A stretch of 64,000 nt of DNA from Rhizobiaceae bacterium (GCA_025698895.1 JAILWO010000002.1:1484232-1548231), one strand, 5' to 3'. Shown: positions 21,819 through 33,208, counted from the first letter of the stretch. The notes: generated from the sequence alone by a model not told the origin. Numbers and translations are program-made.

Positions 21819-22471
21819 ATGGAAATCGTTACTCCCGGCGCGGCGAATATGGGCCTGTTCGTGGCCGCTGCTCGTGTATTGCTGCTCGTACCCGGCCCTG
21901 CCGTGCTCTACATCTTCGCCCGCTCGATCGAACAGGGGCGCACCGCCGGCCTTGTGTCCATCATAGGCATTCATCTTGCCACATTGGCGCATGTCGCCGC
22001 GGCAGCGTTCGGTCTGTCGGCGGTACTCGCCTCCTCCGCATGGCCTTCAGCGTGGTGAAATATGCCGGCGCGGCCTATCTGATTTGGCTTGGTCTGCGGA
22101 AGCTCTTCACGCGACCGAGGGAACCAGACCCGAGCGTTGTCGTGTCACCACGGTCTGACTTCGGCCGTCTCCTGCGGGACGGCTTTGTCGTTAATCTGCT
22201 CAACCCGAAAACGGCCCTGTTCTTTCTCGCCTTCCTGCCGCAATTCGTGGAGGTCGGACGCGGCCATACAGCGATGCAGATCGCCGTCCTCGGCCTTGTC
22301 TTCACGCTCATCGGCATCGTCACGGATGGTTGCTACGCGCTCGTCGCCGGTACTGCCGGTAACTGGCTCAGACGCAGCCGGATCTATCTAACGGTCGAAC
22401 GCTATGTCAGCGGAACGCTTTTCGTCGGCTTGGGCGTGACCGCCGCCCTTGCCGGCAACGGCCGCAAATAG
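21819..22471 (+). pseudogene. LysE family exporter, frameshifted
   Basis: Together, two reading frames encode one LysE/RhtB-type amino-acid exporter. The first frame (21819-22058, 79 aa) starts MEIVTPGAANMGLFVAAARV and runs to AVLASSA, then derails into WPSAW-stop. The second frame resumes exactly there as MAFSVVKYAGAAYLIWLGLR and continues through VVNLLNPKTALFFLAFLPQF to the end. One missing base near 22040 would explain it. No slippery heptamer is seen, so it is either a recent pseudogene or a sequencing error. A Shine-Dalgarno (GAGG) precedes the start. Confidence 0.8.
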
Positions 22472-22474
22472 CCG

Positions 22475-23287
22475 TCAGCCCTTAGCTTCCACCCTGATTT
22501 CCGTGCCCCACGGATCGGTGATCGTCTTGGCCTTGCCATCGTGAGCAGTCAGTTCCACGAAGGAGAGCCCCGCACGTTCGGTGTCGCGCTTGCCTGCGCC
22601 GGCGCTGCGCCACGAATTCGCGCCGATATGGTGGTGATAGCCACCGGTTGACAGGAACACGGCCTGGGACCCGTATTTCGCCATCGTATCGAAGCCCATC
22701 TCGCCCTGCCACCAGGCTTCCGCCTCGCGCGGATCGCCGACGCGCAGATGCACATGGCCGACGATCGTGCCGACGGGCGCCCCGCTCCAGTCGCGCTCCA
22801 GGGCGCCCGGCTCGGCGAGCAGACCGTCGATATCGAGCCGCTCGGTCGCCATCGCGATCTGCGACCCCTCCCGGCGCCATGCATCCTTTGGCCGGTCGGC
22901 ATAGATCTCGATCCCGTTGCCTTCCGGGTCCGACAGGTAGAGCGCTTCGCTGACGAGATGGTCCGACGCGCCGTCCAGCGTGATCCGCTCGTCAATGGCC
23001 CTCTTGACCCAGCGGGCCAGGTCCGCCCGCGTCGGCAGCAGGAAGGCGGTGTGGAAAAGCCCTGCCTCGCGCGGATCGTCCGGCTTCAGGGATGGCGCGC
23101 GCTCGATATCCAGAAGTCCCAGCCCGTCGCCCGCCACCCCGAGCACGATCCGGTCGGCCGAACGCTTCAGTTCGGCCAGTCCGAGGATATTCTTGTAGTA
23201 ATCGACCAGCATGTCGGCGTCGCGGGCCTTGAGCCCGACCTTGGCCACGTGAACGGGCGCATCCGCCGCGAAGGGATAGGCGGTCAT
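22475..23287 (-). CDS. Two-domain VOC family protein (CatE/glyoxalase-like dioxygenase)
   Basis: This 270-residue protein has two vicinal-oxygen-chelate domains: HVAKVGLKARDADMLVDYYK to the NGIEIYADRP segment, then GHVHLRVGDPREAEAWWQGE to KTITDPWGTEIRV. Candidate metal ligands include the His in HVAKVGL, the His in GHVHLRVGD and the YHHHIGANSW region. The layout resembles the CatE-type extradiol dioxygenase subgroup, but substrate cannot be told. It converges on the LysE pseudogene with 3 nt between their ends. Confidence 0.8.
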   Translation of the reverse strand: MTAYPFAADAPVHVAKVGLKARDADMLVDYYKNILGLAELKRSADRIVLGVAGDGLGLLDIERAPSLKPDDPREAGLFHTAFLLPTRADLARWVKRAIDERITLDGASDHLVSEALYLSDPEGNGIEIYADRPKDAWRREGSQIAMATERLDIDGLLAEPGALERDWSGAPVGTIVGHVHLRVGDPREAEAWWQGEMGFDTMAKYGSQAVFLSTGGYHHHIGANSWRSAGAGKRDTERAGLSFVELTAHDGKAKTITDPWGTEIRVEAKG

Positions 23288-23499
23288 GGCAATTCTCCAG
23301 TTCTTGGCGCCAACACAGGCGCCCCGCCGGCGCCAATCCTATACCGGGCAGGCGACGGCATCCTTTTTCGTCGCACAATGTCGGTCCGATTTATCGTTCA
23401 CACAAGGCGTGGTTCTTGTGACACGGCGTTCACAGTTCCTGCATGGTTGAAGCCGCGGGACCGCCTCGCTACATCGCGGCCTTCGCGAGGGAACGGCGC

Positions 23500-24066
23500 A
23501 TGAAGGTCCGCGAGTCGGAAATCCTGATCGTGCCCGGCTATACCAATTCCGGGCCTGAACACTGGCAGACGCGCTGGCAGGAGAACCTGTCCACCGCTCG
23601 CCGTGTCGAACAGGCCGAATGGTCCAAGCCGGTGCGCGAGGACTGGACGCGGCGCGTGGCCGAGGAGGTCAATGCGGCCGAGCGGCCCGTCGTTCTGGTC
23701 GCCCATTCGCTGGGCATTCCCAGCATTGTCCATGCCATGAGGGATTTTCAACGACCGATTGCGGGCGCGTTTTTCGTGGCGCCGCCCGATGTCGCCAACC
23801 CCACGATCCGGCCGAAGCATCTGATGACCTTCGGCCCCTATCCGCGCGAGCCGCTGCCGTTTCCCTCGGTCGTGATCGCAAGCCGCAATGATCCCTTCTG
23901 CGCCTTCGAGGTCGCCGAGGATATCGCCGGCGCATGGGGTTCGCTGCTCGTCGACGCCGGCAACGCCGGGCATATCAATGCCGAATCGGGCCACGGCCCC
24001 TGGCCGGAAGGCTCGATGGTATTCGCGCGCTTCCTGTCGAGACTGTCCGCGCCGGTCATCAACTGA
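23500..24066 (+). CDS. RBBP9/YdeN-type alpha/beta hydrolase
   Basis: This 188-residue serine hydrolase belongs to the RBBP9/YdeN family. It begins MKVRESEILIVPGYTNSGPE, the family signature (PGYxxSGPEHW). The nucleophile motif is VLVAHSLGI, the acid is in SRNDPF and the histidine in HGPWPEG. Members are small cytosolic esterases of unclear physiological substrate. The ATG at 23500 is preceded by GAGGGA at 7 nt; a longer reading from 23443 lacks support. It converges on the HpaI aldolase gene. Confidence 0.85.
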   Translation: MKVRESEILIVPGYTNSGPEHWQTRWQENLSTARRVEQAEWSKPVREDWTRRVAEEVNAAERPVVLVAHSLGIPSIVHAMRDFQRPIAGAFFVAPPDVANPTIRPKHLMTFGPYPREPLPFPSVVIASRNDPFCAFEVAEDIAGAWGSLLVDAGNAGHINAESGHGPWPEGSMVFARFLSRLSAPVIN

Positions 24067-24075
24067 GCCGCGTCC

Positions 24076-24846
24076 TCATCCGAGCGAAGCCTTCGCCGCC
24101 GCGAGGATCTGGTCCGCCCCCTTGGCCATGTAGCGGGCTTCGGCGCCGTGGGCGTAGAGCCGGTAGCCCATTTCGGCGAACCTTCCGCACATGGCGGGGT
24201 CCACGACGTAGATCGCGGCCAGCTTGCCGGCCGCCCCGGCGCGCGCGGCGATATGAGCCACCCCTTCCATCATGTCGGGCAATGTGCCGTTCACCGATTC
24301 GCCCCGCGTCCACGCGATCGAGAAGTCTGAGGGGCCGACGAATACTCCGTCGATCCCGTCGATGGCGAGGATGTCGTCCACGATCGCCAGCGCCTCGCGC
24401 GTCTCGATCATCGCGAAGGCTGCAGTGCGGCCGTTCTCGCTCTTCAGCCAGGATGGAAAATCCGTGCCGCCGCGGCGCGAGAAGGCGAAGGTCGGACCCC
24501 AGGACCGCTCACCGATCGGCGGATATTTCATCGCCGCGGCGAACCGCTTCGCGTCCTCGATCGTGTTGACCATGGGCGCGATGACGGCCTCCGCGCCGAA
24601 ATCGAGCGCTCGGCTGGCCATGTCGAACCGGCCGACGGGAATGCGCACGATCGCATGCGCGTTTCTGGCCAGCACCGCCGGCAGGCACCGCACCACGCTG
24701 TCCTCGTGGTGGGCGCCATGCTGCATGTCCAGCACGACGGCGTCGAAGCCAAGTTTCGCCACCATTTCGACCGTCAGCGCATCGGGTACGCCCGACCACG
24801 CCGTATGCAGCTTCTCGCCGGCTGCCATGCGCTGCGCCAGTGTCAT
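24076..24846 (-). CDS. HpcH/HpaI family aldolase
   Basis: This 256-residue class II pyruvate aldolase resembles HpaI/RhmA, which cleave 2-keto-3-deoxy acids or related hydroxy-keto acids with a divalent metal. Signature parts are GFDAVVLDMQHGAHHEDSVV, IVRIPVGRFDMASRALDFGA, EAVIAPMVNT and VDDILAIDGIDGVFVGPSDF. The glutamate in IETREAL and the aspartate in GPSDF fit metal ligands. The true substrate is unknown. The zeta-subunit gene lies 31 nt upstream in the same direction. Confidence 0.88.
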   Translation of the reverse strand: MTLAQRMAAGEKLHTAWSGVPDALTVEMVAKLGFDAVVLDMQHGAHHEDSVVRCLPAVLARNAHAIVRIPVGRFDMASRALDFGAEAVIAPMVNTIEDAKRFAAAMKYPPIGERSWGPTFAFSRRGGTDFPSWLKSENGRTAAFAMIETREALAIVDDILAIDGIDGVFVGPSDFSIAWTRGESVNGTLPDMMEGVAHIAARAGAAGKLAAIYVVDPAMCGRFAEMGYRLYAHGAEARYMAKGADQILAAAKASLG

Positions 24847-24877
24847 GCCCCCTCCTCCGTCCTTTTCGCGATGCCGA

Positions 24878-25198
24878 TCAGCCGTTCTTGACCTGCTCGG
24901 CGGCCGTTGCCAGCAATTCTTCCATCGTGCGCCGGATCTGGTGGTCGGATTGCGCCACCCCCGCCGCGTCGAAATCGGCGCGGATCTTGCGAAACACGTC
25001 CTCGTCGCCGACTTCCTCGAAATCGGCCTTCACGACCTCGTTCGCATAGGCGTCCGCCTCGTCGCCGCTCTTGCCCAGCTTCTCGGCCGCCCACATGCCT
25101 AGCATGCGATTGCGCCGCACCAGCGCCCTGAAGCGCTGCTCCTCGTCCAGGGCGAACTTCCTTTCGAACCCCTCCTCGCGATCCTTCATGCTCACCAT
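24878..25198 (-). CDS. F1-ATPase inhibitor zeta subunit (DUF1476)
   Basis: This 106-residue helical protein (REEGFERKFALDEEQRFRAL, RRNRMLGMWAAEKLG, DEADAYANEVVKADFEEVGD) belongs to DUF1476. In Paracoccus denitrificans this is the zeta subunit that blocks ATP hydrolysis by F1-ATPase, using its N-terminal helix. The family is confined to alphaproteobacteria. The ATG at 25198 has AAGGAAA 5 nt upstream; a shorter ATG three codons in is possible. The gap upstream (25199-25440) holds the divergent purC promoter region. Confidence 0.9.
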   Translation of the reverse strand: MVSMKDREEGFERKFALDEEQRFRALVRRNRMLGMWAAEKLGKSGDEADAYANEVVKADFEEVGDEDVFRKIRADFDAAGVAQSDHQIRRTMEELLATAAEQVKNG

Positions 25199-25320
25199 GG
25201 CGCTTTCCTTGAAATGGCGTTGGACATGCCCCCTCCATATTGTTTCGCGCAGGCGAAATCAAAAGCCGAATTGGCAGGCGCGACGCGACATGATTCCGGT
25301 TGACGGCTTGCGCGACGCGA

Positions 25321-25349
25321 TTGTGGCGGGGACCGTCTTGCGCTAGAGA
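25321..25349 (+). promoter_or_regulatory. Putative purC promoter
   Basis: TTGTGG (25321-25326) and TAGAGA (25344-25349) are 17 nt apart, about 85 nt before the purC start. The match is moderate. A perfect 6-bp inverted repeat TTTCGC/GCGAAA lies upstream at 25244-25259, nearer the divergent zeta gene. No purine riboswitch or PurR box was recognised. Confidence 0.35.
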
Positions 25350-25440
25350 CCGGTTCCGATCGCATGCGCGCCGCGCCGCGCGGGATGTGATTCGTGATGA
25401 CGGGTCCCCGATCCGTTTCCGGAAGGACCGAGACATTTCC

Positions 25441-26241
25441 ATGAACAGACGCCGCCGCATCTACGAGGGCAAGGCCAAGATCCTCTATGAAGGCCCCGAG
25501 CCAGGTACGCTGATCCAGTTCTTCAAGGACGACGCGACGGCCTTCAACAAGAAGAAGCACGAGGTCGTCGACGGCAAGGGCGTGCTCAACAACCGCATCT
25601 CCGAATTCATCTTCAACCATCTCAACCGGATGGGCATCCCGACCCACTTCATCCGCCGCATCAACATGCGCGAGCAGCTGATCAAGGAGGTCGAGATCAT
25701 CCCGCTGGAGGTGGTGGTGCGCAACGTGGCGGCCGGCTCGCTGGCCAAGCGCCTCGGCATCGATGAAGGCACGGTGCTGCCGCGCTCGATCATCGAATTC
25801 TATTACAAGGCCGACCAGCTCGACGACCCGATGGTGTCGGAAGAGCACATCACCGCCTTCGGCTGGGCGTCGCCCCAGGAGATTGACGACATCATGGCGC
25901 TGGCCATCCGCGTCAACGACTTCCTGTCAGGCCTGTTCATGGGCGTCGGCATCCAGCTCGTCGACTTCAAGATCGAATGCGGCCGCCTGTTCGAGGGCGA
26001 GACGATGCGCATCGTCGTGGCCGACGAGATTTCGCCCGATTCGTGCCGGCTTTGGGATGTCGCGACCCAGGACAAGCTCGACAAGGACCGCTTCCGCCGC
26101 GACATGGGCGGTCTGGTCGAGGCCTACCAGGAAGTGGCCCGCCGGCTTGGCATCATGAACGAGAACGAACCGCCCCGTCCGTCTGGTCCCGTTCTGGTGT
26201 CCTCGCAGGACAATTCGCGCGGCCGCGGCAAGCCGCACTGA
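25441..26241 (+). CDS. purC: SAICAR synthetase
   Basis: PurC (phosphoribosylaminoimidazole-succinocarboxamide synthase) adds aspartate to CAIR. The 266-residue protein begins [20 protein letters not shown] and shows the SAICAR signature [13 protein letters not shown], plus [20 protein letters not shown]. The ATG at 25441 gives the conserved N-terminus. It is slightly longer than many PurC proteins because of a polar tail ([20 protein letters not shown]). purS follows after 25 nt, so purC-purS-purQ form one operon. Confidence 0.97.
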   Translation: MNRRRRIYEGKAKILYEGPEPGTLIQFFKDDATAFNKKKHEVVDGKGVLNNRISEFIFNHLNRMGIPTHFIRRINMREQLIKEVEIIPLEVVVRNVAAGSLAKRLGIDEGTVLPRSIIEFYYKADQLDDPMVSEEHITAFGWASPQEIDDIMALAIRVNDFLSGLFMGVGIQLVDFKIECGRLFEGETMRIVVADEISPDSCRLWDVATQDKLDKDRFRRDMGGLVEAYQEVARRLGIMNENEPPRPSGPVLVSSQDNSRGRGKPH

Positions 26242-26266
26242 CCATTCGCATTCCGGAGACCAGATC

Positions 26267-26509
26267 GTGATCAAGGCCCGCGTGACCGTGACGCTCAGGA
26301 ACGGGGTTCTCGACCCGCAGGGCAAGGCGATCGAGGGTGCGCTGACGACGCTCGGCTTCGAGGGCGTCGGCTCGGTTCGTCAGGGCAAGGTCTTCGATAT
26401 CGAGCTCGACAGCGCCGACCGGTCAAAGGCGGAAGCCGACCTGAAGGCCATGTGCGAAAAGCTGCTCGCGAACACGGTCATCGAGAATTACGCGGTCGAG
26501 CTTCGTTAG
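26267..26509 (+). CDS. purS: FGAM synthase subunit PurS
   Basis: PurS (80 residues) is the small dimeric bridge of the three-part formylglycinamidine ribonucleotide synthase, linking PurQ and PurL. It reads [20 protein letters not shown] and continues through [12 protein letters not shown], the usual motif of the family. It starts with GTG at 26267, preceded by CCGGAG at 8 nt. purQ begins one nucleotide after its stop. Confidence 0.96.
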   Translation: MIKARVTVTLRNGVLDPQGKAIEGALTTLGFEGVGSVRQGKVFDIELDSADRSKAEADLKAMCEKLLANTVIENYAVELR

Positions 26510-26510
26510 A

Positions 26511-27179
26511 ATGAAATCCGCAGTCGTCCTCCTCCCCGGCCTCAACCGTGACCGCGATATGATCGCGGCGCTGACGCAGATTTCCGGCCGTCCGCCCCTC
26601 ACCGTGTGGCAGACTGACACCGACATCCCCGACGTCGACCTGATCGTCATCCCCGGCGGCTTTTCCTATGGCGACTATCTGCGCTGCGGCGCGATCGCGG
26701 CCCGCATGCCGGTCATGCGCGCGGTCGCCGAGAAGGCAGCGGCCGGCGTCATGGTGATGGGGGTGTGCAACGGTTTCCAGATCCTGCTCGAGGCCGGCCT
26801 GCTGCCCGGCGCGCTGATGCGAAACGCCTCGCTGAAATTCGTTTGCCGGAAAGTAAAGCTGGAGATCGCCAACGCCGACACGGTCTTCACGCGCCGCTAC
26901 GCGCTCGGCCAGATCATCGATTGTCCCGTCGCCCATCACGACGGCAACTATTTCGCCGACGCCGAAACACTGGCGCGGCTGGAGGGCGAAGGCCGGATCG
27001 TGTTCCGCTACGCCGAGGGCACCAATCCCAACGGCTCGATCAACGACATCGCCGGCATCGTCGGCGGCGCGGGCAATGTGCTGGGTATGATGCCGCATCC
27101 CGAAAACCTGATCGAGACCGCCCATGGTGGAACCGATGGCCGCGCGCTGTTCGAGGCGGCACTCGAGGTCGCCGCTTGA
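26511..27179 (+). CDS. purQ: FGAM synthase glutaminase subunit PurQ
   Basis: PurQ (222 residues) releases ammonia from glutamine for PurL. The class I glutaminase triad is visible: the nucleophile Cys86 in [13 protein letters not shown] and the His-Glu pair in [10 protein letters not shown]. It sits directly after purS. The downstream lipoprotein gene starts with a TTG overlapping the purQ stop, so that protein is probably made from the same transcript even though it has no purine role. Confidence 0.97.
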   Translation: MKSAVVLLPGLNRDRDMIAALTQISGRPPLTVWQTDTDIPDVDLIVIPGGFSYGDYLRCGAIAARMPVMRAVAEKAAAGVMVMGVCNGFQILLEAGLLPGALMRNASLKFVCRKVKLEIANADTVFTRRYALGQIIDCPVAHHDGNYFADAETLARLEGEGRIVFRYAEGTNPNGSINDIAGIVGGAGNVLGMMPHPENLIETAHGGTDGRALFEAALEVAA

Positions 27180-27568
27180 ACAGGCTTCTCGCGCCGCTGG
27201 CGTGCCTGCTGGTCGCCGCCTGCCAGACGACACCGCCGCCCGCCCCGACCGGCGGCAAGAGCGCGGCACTCTCGATGATGGAGCAGGTGGCGATCGCGGC
27301 CAATCGCTGCTGGTTTGGATCGAAGGACGAGGCCTTCAGACCCTATCGCTTCGCCAATGAACTGAATTCTTTCAGCGGCCGGCCCCGATTCCTGCTGGTG
27401 CCGGCCCGCAGCCCCGAGGCGCGGCCGTTGCTCGTCGTCCAGGCGGAGGGCACGCCGGCGCGGCTCCAGGCATTCGGGCCGCTGATGGAGGGCGAACATG
27501 CCGAGCGCATCTCGTCCGACCTGCGCCGCTGGTCCTCGGGTGAGCAGGGCTGCGCCGCGGCCGCCTGA
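27176..27568 (+). CDS. Small putative lipoprotein
   Basis: This 130-residue protein has a lipoprotein signal peptide: [15 protein letters not shown] with lipobox LVAAC and lipidated Cys at about residue 16, followed by the proline-rich [11 protein letters not shown]. The mature domain contains two further cysteines (NRCWFGS and EQGCAAAA) that could form a disulfide, and no family is recognised. It starts with TTG in the TTGA overlap with the purQ stop. It should sit in the outer or inner membrane facing the periplasm. Confidence 0.75.
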   Translation: MNRLLAPLACLLVAACQTTPPPAPTGGKSAALSMMEQVAIAANRCWFGSKDEAFRPYRFANELNSFSGRPRFLLVPARSPEARPLLVVQAEGTPARLQAFGPLMEGEHAERISSDLRRWSSGEQGCAAAA

Positions 27569-27583
27569 AAAACCGTCTGGGAT

Positions 27584-27793
27584 CTATCCCCAGAACGGCC
27601 GCGATGCCTCGCGCCAGGCTTCCTCGCGCGTGACCCCGATGTCACGCAGCTGATGGTCCGACAGGTCCATCAGTGTCCGGCGGGTCCGGTACCGCTCCAC
27701 CCTCAGGTCAAGTTCGCCGATCAGCCGCAGCAGCGACCGGCCGAACCCGGTGGCCGCCCTTGCGGACTCGTGCATTGTGTCAATTGTACCCAT
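27584..27793 (-). CDS. DUF1127 domain protein
   Basis: This 69-residue protein carries the classic DUF1127 C-terminal motif: YRTRRTLMDLSDHQLRDIGV followed by TREEAWREASRPFW. The ATG at 27793 is preceded by AGGTGA; a GTG three codons earlier is also possible. Proteins of this size with the DUF1127 helix-turn-helix-like tail are abundant in Rhizobiales, and related small proteins affect RNA maturation and C/P metabolism in other alphaproteobacteria. It is divergent from the MocR gene, sharing a 79-nt promoter region. Confidence 0.88.
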   Translation of the reverse strand: MGTIDTMHESARAATGFGRSLLRLIGELDLRVERYRTRRTLMDLSDHQLRDIGVTREEAWREASRPFWG

Positions 27794-27835
27794 CTCTCTC
27801 ACCTGCGGGCGTTAGCCTCCCGATCTTTGTATGCA

Positions 27836-27847
27836 TTGACCGGTCAA
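27836..27847. promoter_or_regulatory. Palindrome TTGACCGGTCAA between DUF1127 and MocR genes
   Basis: This perfect 12-bp palindrome lies in the 79-nt divergent gap. Its left part could also act as a -35 for TATAAG at 27857-27862, though the 15-nt spacing is short. A MocR-type regulator acting on its own promoter and on the divergent gene would fit, but this is inference. Confidence 0.4.
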
Positions 27848-27872
27848 TCGGCACAATATAAGAATTGCCTCC

Positions 27873-29282
27873 ATGACAAATTGGCTCCCGGATATCGGCA
27901 AGGGCGATGGCCCGCTCTATGTGCGGCTGGCCGACCGCATCGAACGCGACATCGAGACCGGCGCTCTCGCCCCGGGTACGAAACTGCCGCCGCAGCGCAA
28001 TCTCGCTTTCGACATCGGCGTCACCGTCGGCACGGTCGGCCGTGCCTATGCGATCGTGCGCGAGCGCGGCCTTGTGAACGGCGAGGTCGGCCGCGGCACC
28101 TTCGTGCGCAACGGCGATGCGGCCGACGTCACGGCCACGCCCTCGCCATCCTATGCCGGCACGCGTGTCGCGGAGGCCGCGCCGGACCGGCTGCGCATGG
28201 ATTCGACCGCTGCACCCGAGATCGGCCAGTCGGCGGTCATCGGCCCGCTGGCCGAGCGCATCGCCCGCATCAACCCCTTCGAGGTGGTTGACTACACGCG
28301 CATGAAGCCTGAGCACTGGCGCGAGGCCGGCCGCCGCTGGCTGGCGGTTGGCGACTGGTCGCCGCAGCCTTCGACCATCGTGCCCACGCTCGGCGTCCAC
28401 GCCGCCGTCATGGCCATCATCGGCGCCGTCACCCAGCCTGGCGACCGGATCGTCTTCGACCGGCTCACCTATTCATCGCTCGCCCGCGCCGCCGCGCTCG
28501 TTGGCCGCCGTGCGGTGGTGGTGGGCAATGATGATCAGGGCACAGATCCCGACGACCTCGACCGCATCTGTGCCCAGCAGCATCCGAAGCTCGCCTTCCT
28601 GATCCCTTCCCTTCAGAATCCGACCCTGTCTGTCATGCCCGAGGACAGGCGCGTGCGCACGGCCGAGGTCGCCCGCCGTCACAATCTCTGGATCGTCGAG
28701 GACGCCATTTACGGCGTCATGCTCGACGAGCAGCCGCCGGCGCTGGCATCGCTCGCGCCGGAGCGCACCTTCCATGTCGGCGGCCTGTCCAAGGCGGTCG
28801 CCGCTGGCGTGCGAGGCGGTTGGGCTGCCTGTCCCGCCAACCTGGCTGTGCGTGTCCAGAACGCCCACAAGATGATGACGGGCGGCATGCCGTTCATGCT
28901 GGCCGAACTGTCGGCCCAGCTCGTGCTCACGGGCCAGGCGGATGTCATGATGGACAAGGTCAAGGCCGAGGTCGCCGCGCGTGAGGCAGTCGCACGCGAA
29001 ATCTTCGCCGGCCTCGACTTCGTCTCCCATCCCCGCGCGCCGTTTCTATGGATGAAACTGCCCGATCCGTGGCTGTCAGCGACTTTCAAACAGGCGGCGG
29101 CCAATGAAGGCGTGCTGATTGACGACGAGGACGAATACAAGCCCGTCCGCACCGATTCGATCTACCACCGGATTCGCGTCGGCTTTTCCTCCGTCAGGCT
29201 GCGCGAGGATGTACGCACGGGCTTCTCGGTTCTGCGCAGGCTTCTCGACAGCGGTGGGGCCGGCTACGACAGCTACGGCTGA
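27873..29282 (+). CDS. MocR family (GntR-HTH plus aminotransferase) regulator
   Basis: This 469-residue protein joins an N-terminal GntR winged helix (LYVRLADRIERDIETGALAP, KLPPQRNLAFDIGVTVGTVG) to a fold-type I aminotransferase domain. The PLP lysine is in VGGLSKAVAAGVRGGW, and IVEDAIYGVM carries the pyridine-binding aspartate. MocR proteins use PLP or its adducts as effectors. A 12-bp palindrome lies about 30 nt upstream. Target genes are unknown; the divergent DUF1127 gene is a candidate. Confidence 0.92.
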   Translation: MTNWLPDIGKGDGPLYVRLADRIERDIETGALAPGTKLPPQRNLAFDIGVTVGTVGRAYAIVRERGLVNGEVGRGTFVRNGDAADVTATPSPSYAGTRVAEAAPDRLRMDSTAAPEIGQSAVIGPLAERIARINPFEVVDYTRMKPEHWREAGRRWLAVGDWSPQPSTIVPTLGVHAAVMAIIGAVTQPGDRIVFDRLTYSSLARAAALVGRRAVVVGNDDQGTDPDDLDRICAQQHPKLAFLIPSLQNPTLSVMPEDRRVRTAEVARRHNLWIVEDAIYGVMLDEQPPALASLAPERTFHVGGLSKAVAAGVRGGWAACPANLAVRVQNAHKMMTGGMPFMLAELSAQLVLTGQADVMMDKVKAEVAAREAVAREIFAGLDFVSHPRAPFLWMKLPDPWLSATFKQAAANEGVLIDDEDEYKPVRTDSIYHRIRVGFSSVRLREDVRTGFSVLRRLLDSGGAGYDSYG

Positions 29283-29369
29283 ACGAAACGCGGGAAAGCG
29301 GCCGAAATCGGTTCAATCGTCGAGCGGGCTGCGCTAAGGAGCGACGTTCTCCCTCGCCCGCGGCCGCCC

Positions 29370-31580
<2,211 letters not shown>

Positions 31581-31603
31581 CCAGGACCAGCCGGAGTGCC
31601 GCC

Positions 31604-31837
31604 ATGCCAATGGACGCCCGCGACATCGAGAAGATGATCAAGGATGCGATTCCGGATGCGAAGGTGACCATTCGCGACCTCGCCGGCGACGGCGATCATT
31701 ACGCGGCCGAGGTCGTTGCCGAAAGCTTCCGCGGCAAGTCCCGCGTCCAGCAGCACCAGATGGTCTACGAGGCGCTTAAGGGCAATATGGGCGGCGTGCT
31801 GCACGCGCTCGCCCTCCAGACCAGCGCGCCGGATTGA
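31604..31837 (+). CDS. bolA: BolA family protein
   Basis: This 77-residue BolA/IbaG-type protein reads MPMDARDIEKMIKDAIPDAK, with the class features DHYAAEVVAESFRGKSRVQQ and HQMVYEALKG. The conserved histidine near VQQHQ is the likely ligand for a 2Fe-2S cluster shared with a monothiol glutaredoxin. The partner glutaredoxin gene lies 1.5 kb downstream beyond an MFS transporter gene, whereas in many relatives bolA and grxD are adjacent. Confidence 0.92.
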   Translation: MPMDARDIEKMIKDAIPDAKVTIRDLAGDGDHYAAEVVAESFRGKSRVQQHQMVYEALKGNMGGVLHALALQTSAPD

Positions 31838-32005
31838 CGCCCAGCAGCCCTCGAACCCTTCGCCTTCCGCAGTCTGCCCCGCGCTCGATACTTCCGCCGG
31901 ACGGGTTTTTCTTCCCGCCGCTGTCGTGAATCGCGGACGCGGTTCGTCCTGTGGCGGAAGCGGACGTCCTGGCGCCCGCGGAATTGCGGCTGGAGGAATT
32001 GACTG

Positions 32006-33208
32006 ATGGGATCGTCTTATCGCTGGGTGATCGTCGGCGTCGGCGCATTGATGAGTTGCGTCGCCATCGGCGCGATGTTCTCGCTTGCGATCTTCCTGGA
32101 GCCGATCGCTTCGGATACGGGCTGGTCGCGCACCGGCATCTCCAGCGCCATGACGCTCAATTTCCTCGTCATGGGCCTCGGCGGCTTCGCCTGGGGCGCG
32201 GCGAGCGACCGTTTCGGCGCCCGGATCGTCGTGCTGATCGGTGCCGCCCTGCTCGGCCTTGCCCTGGTTCTGGCAAGCCGGGCCAACTCGCTCCTGGCGT
32301 TCCAGTCGGCCTACGGCATCCTTGTCGGCCTGTCGGCGAGCGCCTTCTTTGCGCCGATGATCGCGACTGTCACCGGCTGGTTCGACACGAATCGCGGCCT
32401 CGCCGTCTCGCTCGTTTCGGCGGGGATGGGCGTGGCGCCCATGACGATTTCCCCAATCGCCCGCTGGCTCATCTCCGCGTCCGACTGGCGCACCGCCATG
32501 CTGTTGATCGGTCTGCTCGCCTGGGTGCTGCTGGTTCCGGCCGCCCTCCTGGTTCGTCGCCCGCCCCTCGGCGATGCCGCGACCGGCGACGGCTCCCAAG
32601 CCGAAGCGCCTGCCTCATCCCTGCGCCGGGCTTTCCTTTCGCCGCAGTTCGTCGTGCTCGGCCTCACCTTCTTCTTCTGCTGCGCGGCCCATTCCGGCCC
32701 GATCTTCCACATGGTCAGCTATGCGATCTTCTGCGGCATCGGGCCGATGGCCGCCGTCAGCATCTACAGCGTCGAGGGGCTGGCCGGTCTTGGAGGGCGT
32801 ATCCTTTATGGCATGCTGGCCGACAGGCTCGGCGTCAAGCCGGTGCTTGTCGCCGGTCTGGCCATCCAGGCAATCATAGTTCCGGGCTACCTGATGGTCA
32901 GCGAGGTCGGTGGCTTCTACGCGCTCGCGGTGATCTTCGGCGGCACTTATGGCGGCGTCATGCCGCTCTACGCCGTTCTTGCCCGCGAATATTTCGGGCA
33001 GCGGATCCTCGGTACGCTGTTCGGCGCCGCCACCATGCTGTCCAGCCTCGGCATGGCGCTCGGGCCGCTTGCCGGCGGCTGGTTGTTCGACCGGTACGGC
33101 AATTACGATCTGCTTTTCGTGGCGTCCGCGATTGCCGGCCTGATGGCGGTGGCTACCGCGCTCGCCTTTCCCCCTTTGAAGCAGCGACTGCGCATGAGCC
33201 CGGCATGA
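32006..33208 (+). CDS. MFS transporter (OFA/MCT-like)
   Basis: This 400-residue 12-helix transporter of the major facilitator superfamily has TM1 WVIVGVGALMSCVAIGAMFS and the motif A-like WGAASDRFGARIV after TM2, repeated as GMLADRLGVKPVL in the C-terminal half. The general look (GWSRTGISSAMTLNFLVMGL, a cytoplasmic central loop of about 30 residues) fits the oxalate/formate or monocarboxylate-like group. Substrate unknown. GGAGGA lies 8 nt before the ATG. It separates bolA from grxD. Confidence 0.85.
   Translation: MGSSYRWVIVGVGALMSCVAIGAMFSLAIFLEPIASDTGWSRTGISSAMTLNFLVMGLGGFAWGAASDRFGARIVVLIGAALLGLALVLASRANSLLAFQSAYGILVGLSASAFFAPMIATVTGWFDTNRGLAVSLVSAGMGVAPMTISPIARWLISASDWRTAMLLIGLLAWVLLVPAALLVRRPPLGDAATGDGSQAEAPASSLRRAFLSPQFVVLGLTFFFCCAAHSGPIFHMVSYAIFCGIGPMAAVSIYSVEGLAGLGGRILYGMLADRLGVKPVLVAGLAIQAIIVPGYLMVSEVGGFYALAVIFGGTYGGVMPLYAVLAREYFGQRILGTLFGAATMLSSLGMALGPLAGGWLFDRYGNYDLLFVASAIAGLMAVATALAFPPLKQRLRMSPA

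Noticed and set aside
21819..22471. Two separate small membrane protein genes instead of one frameshifted exporter
   Set aside because: The halves join seamlessly at the position expected in a LysE protein, and the second half has no ribosome-binding site of its own.
21819..22471. Programmed frameshifting in the LysE gene
   Set aside because: No slippery heptamer or downstream pseudoknot-like structure is seen at the junction, and LysE genes are not known to be recoded.
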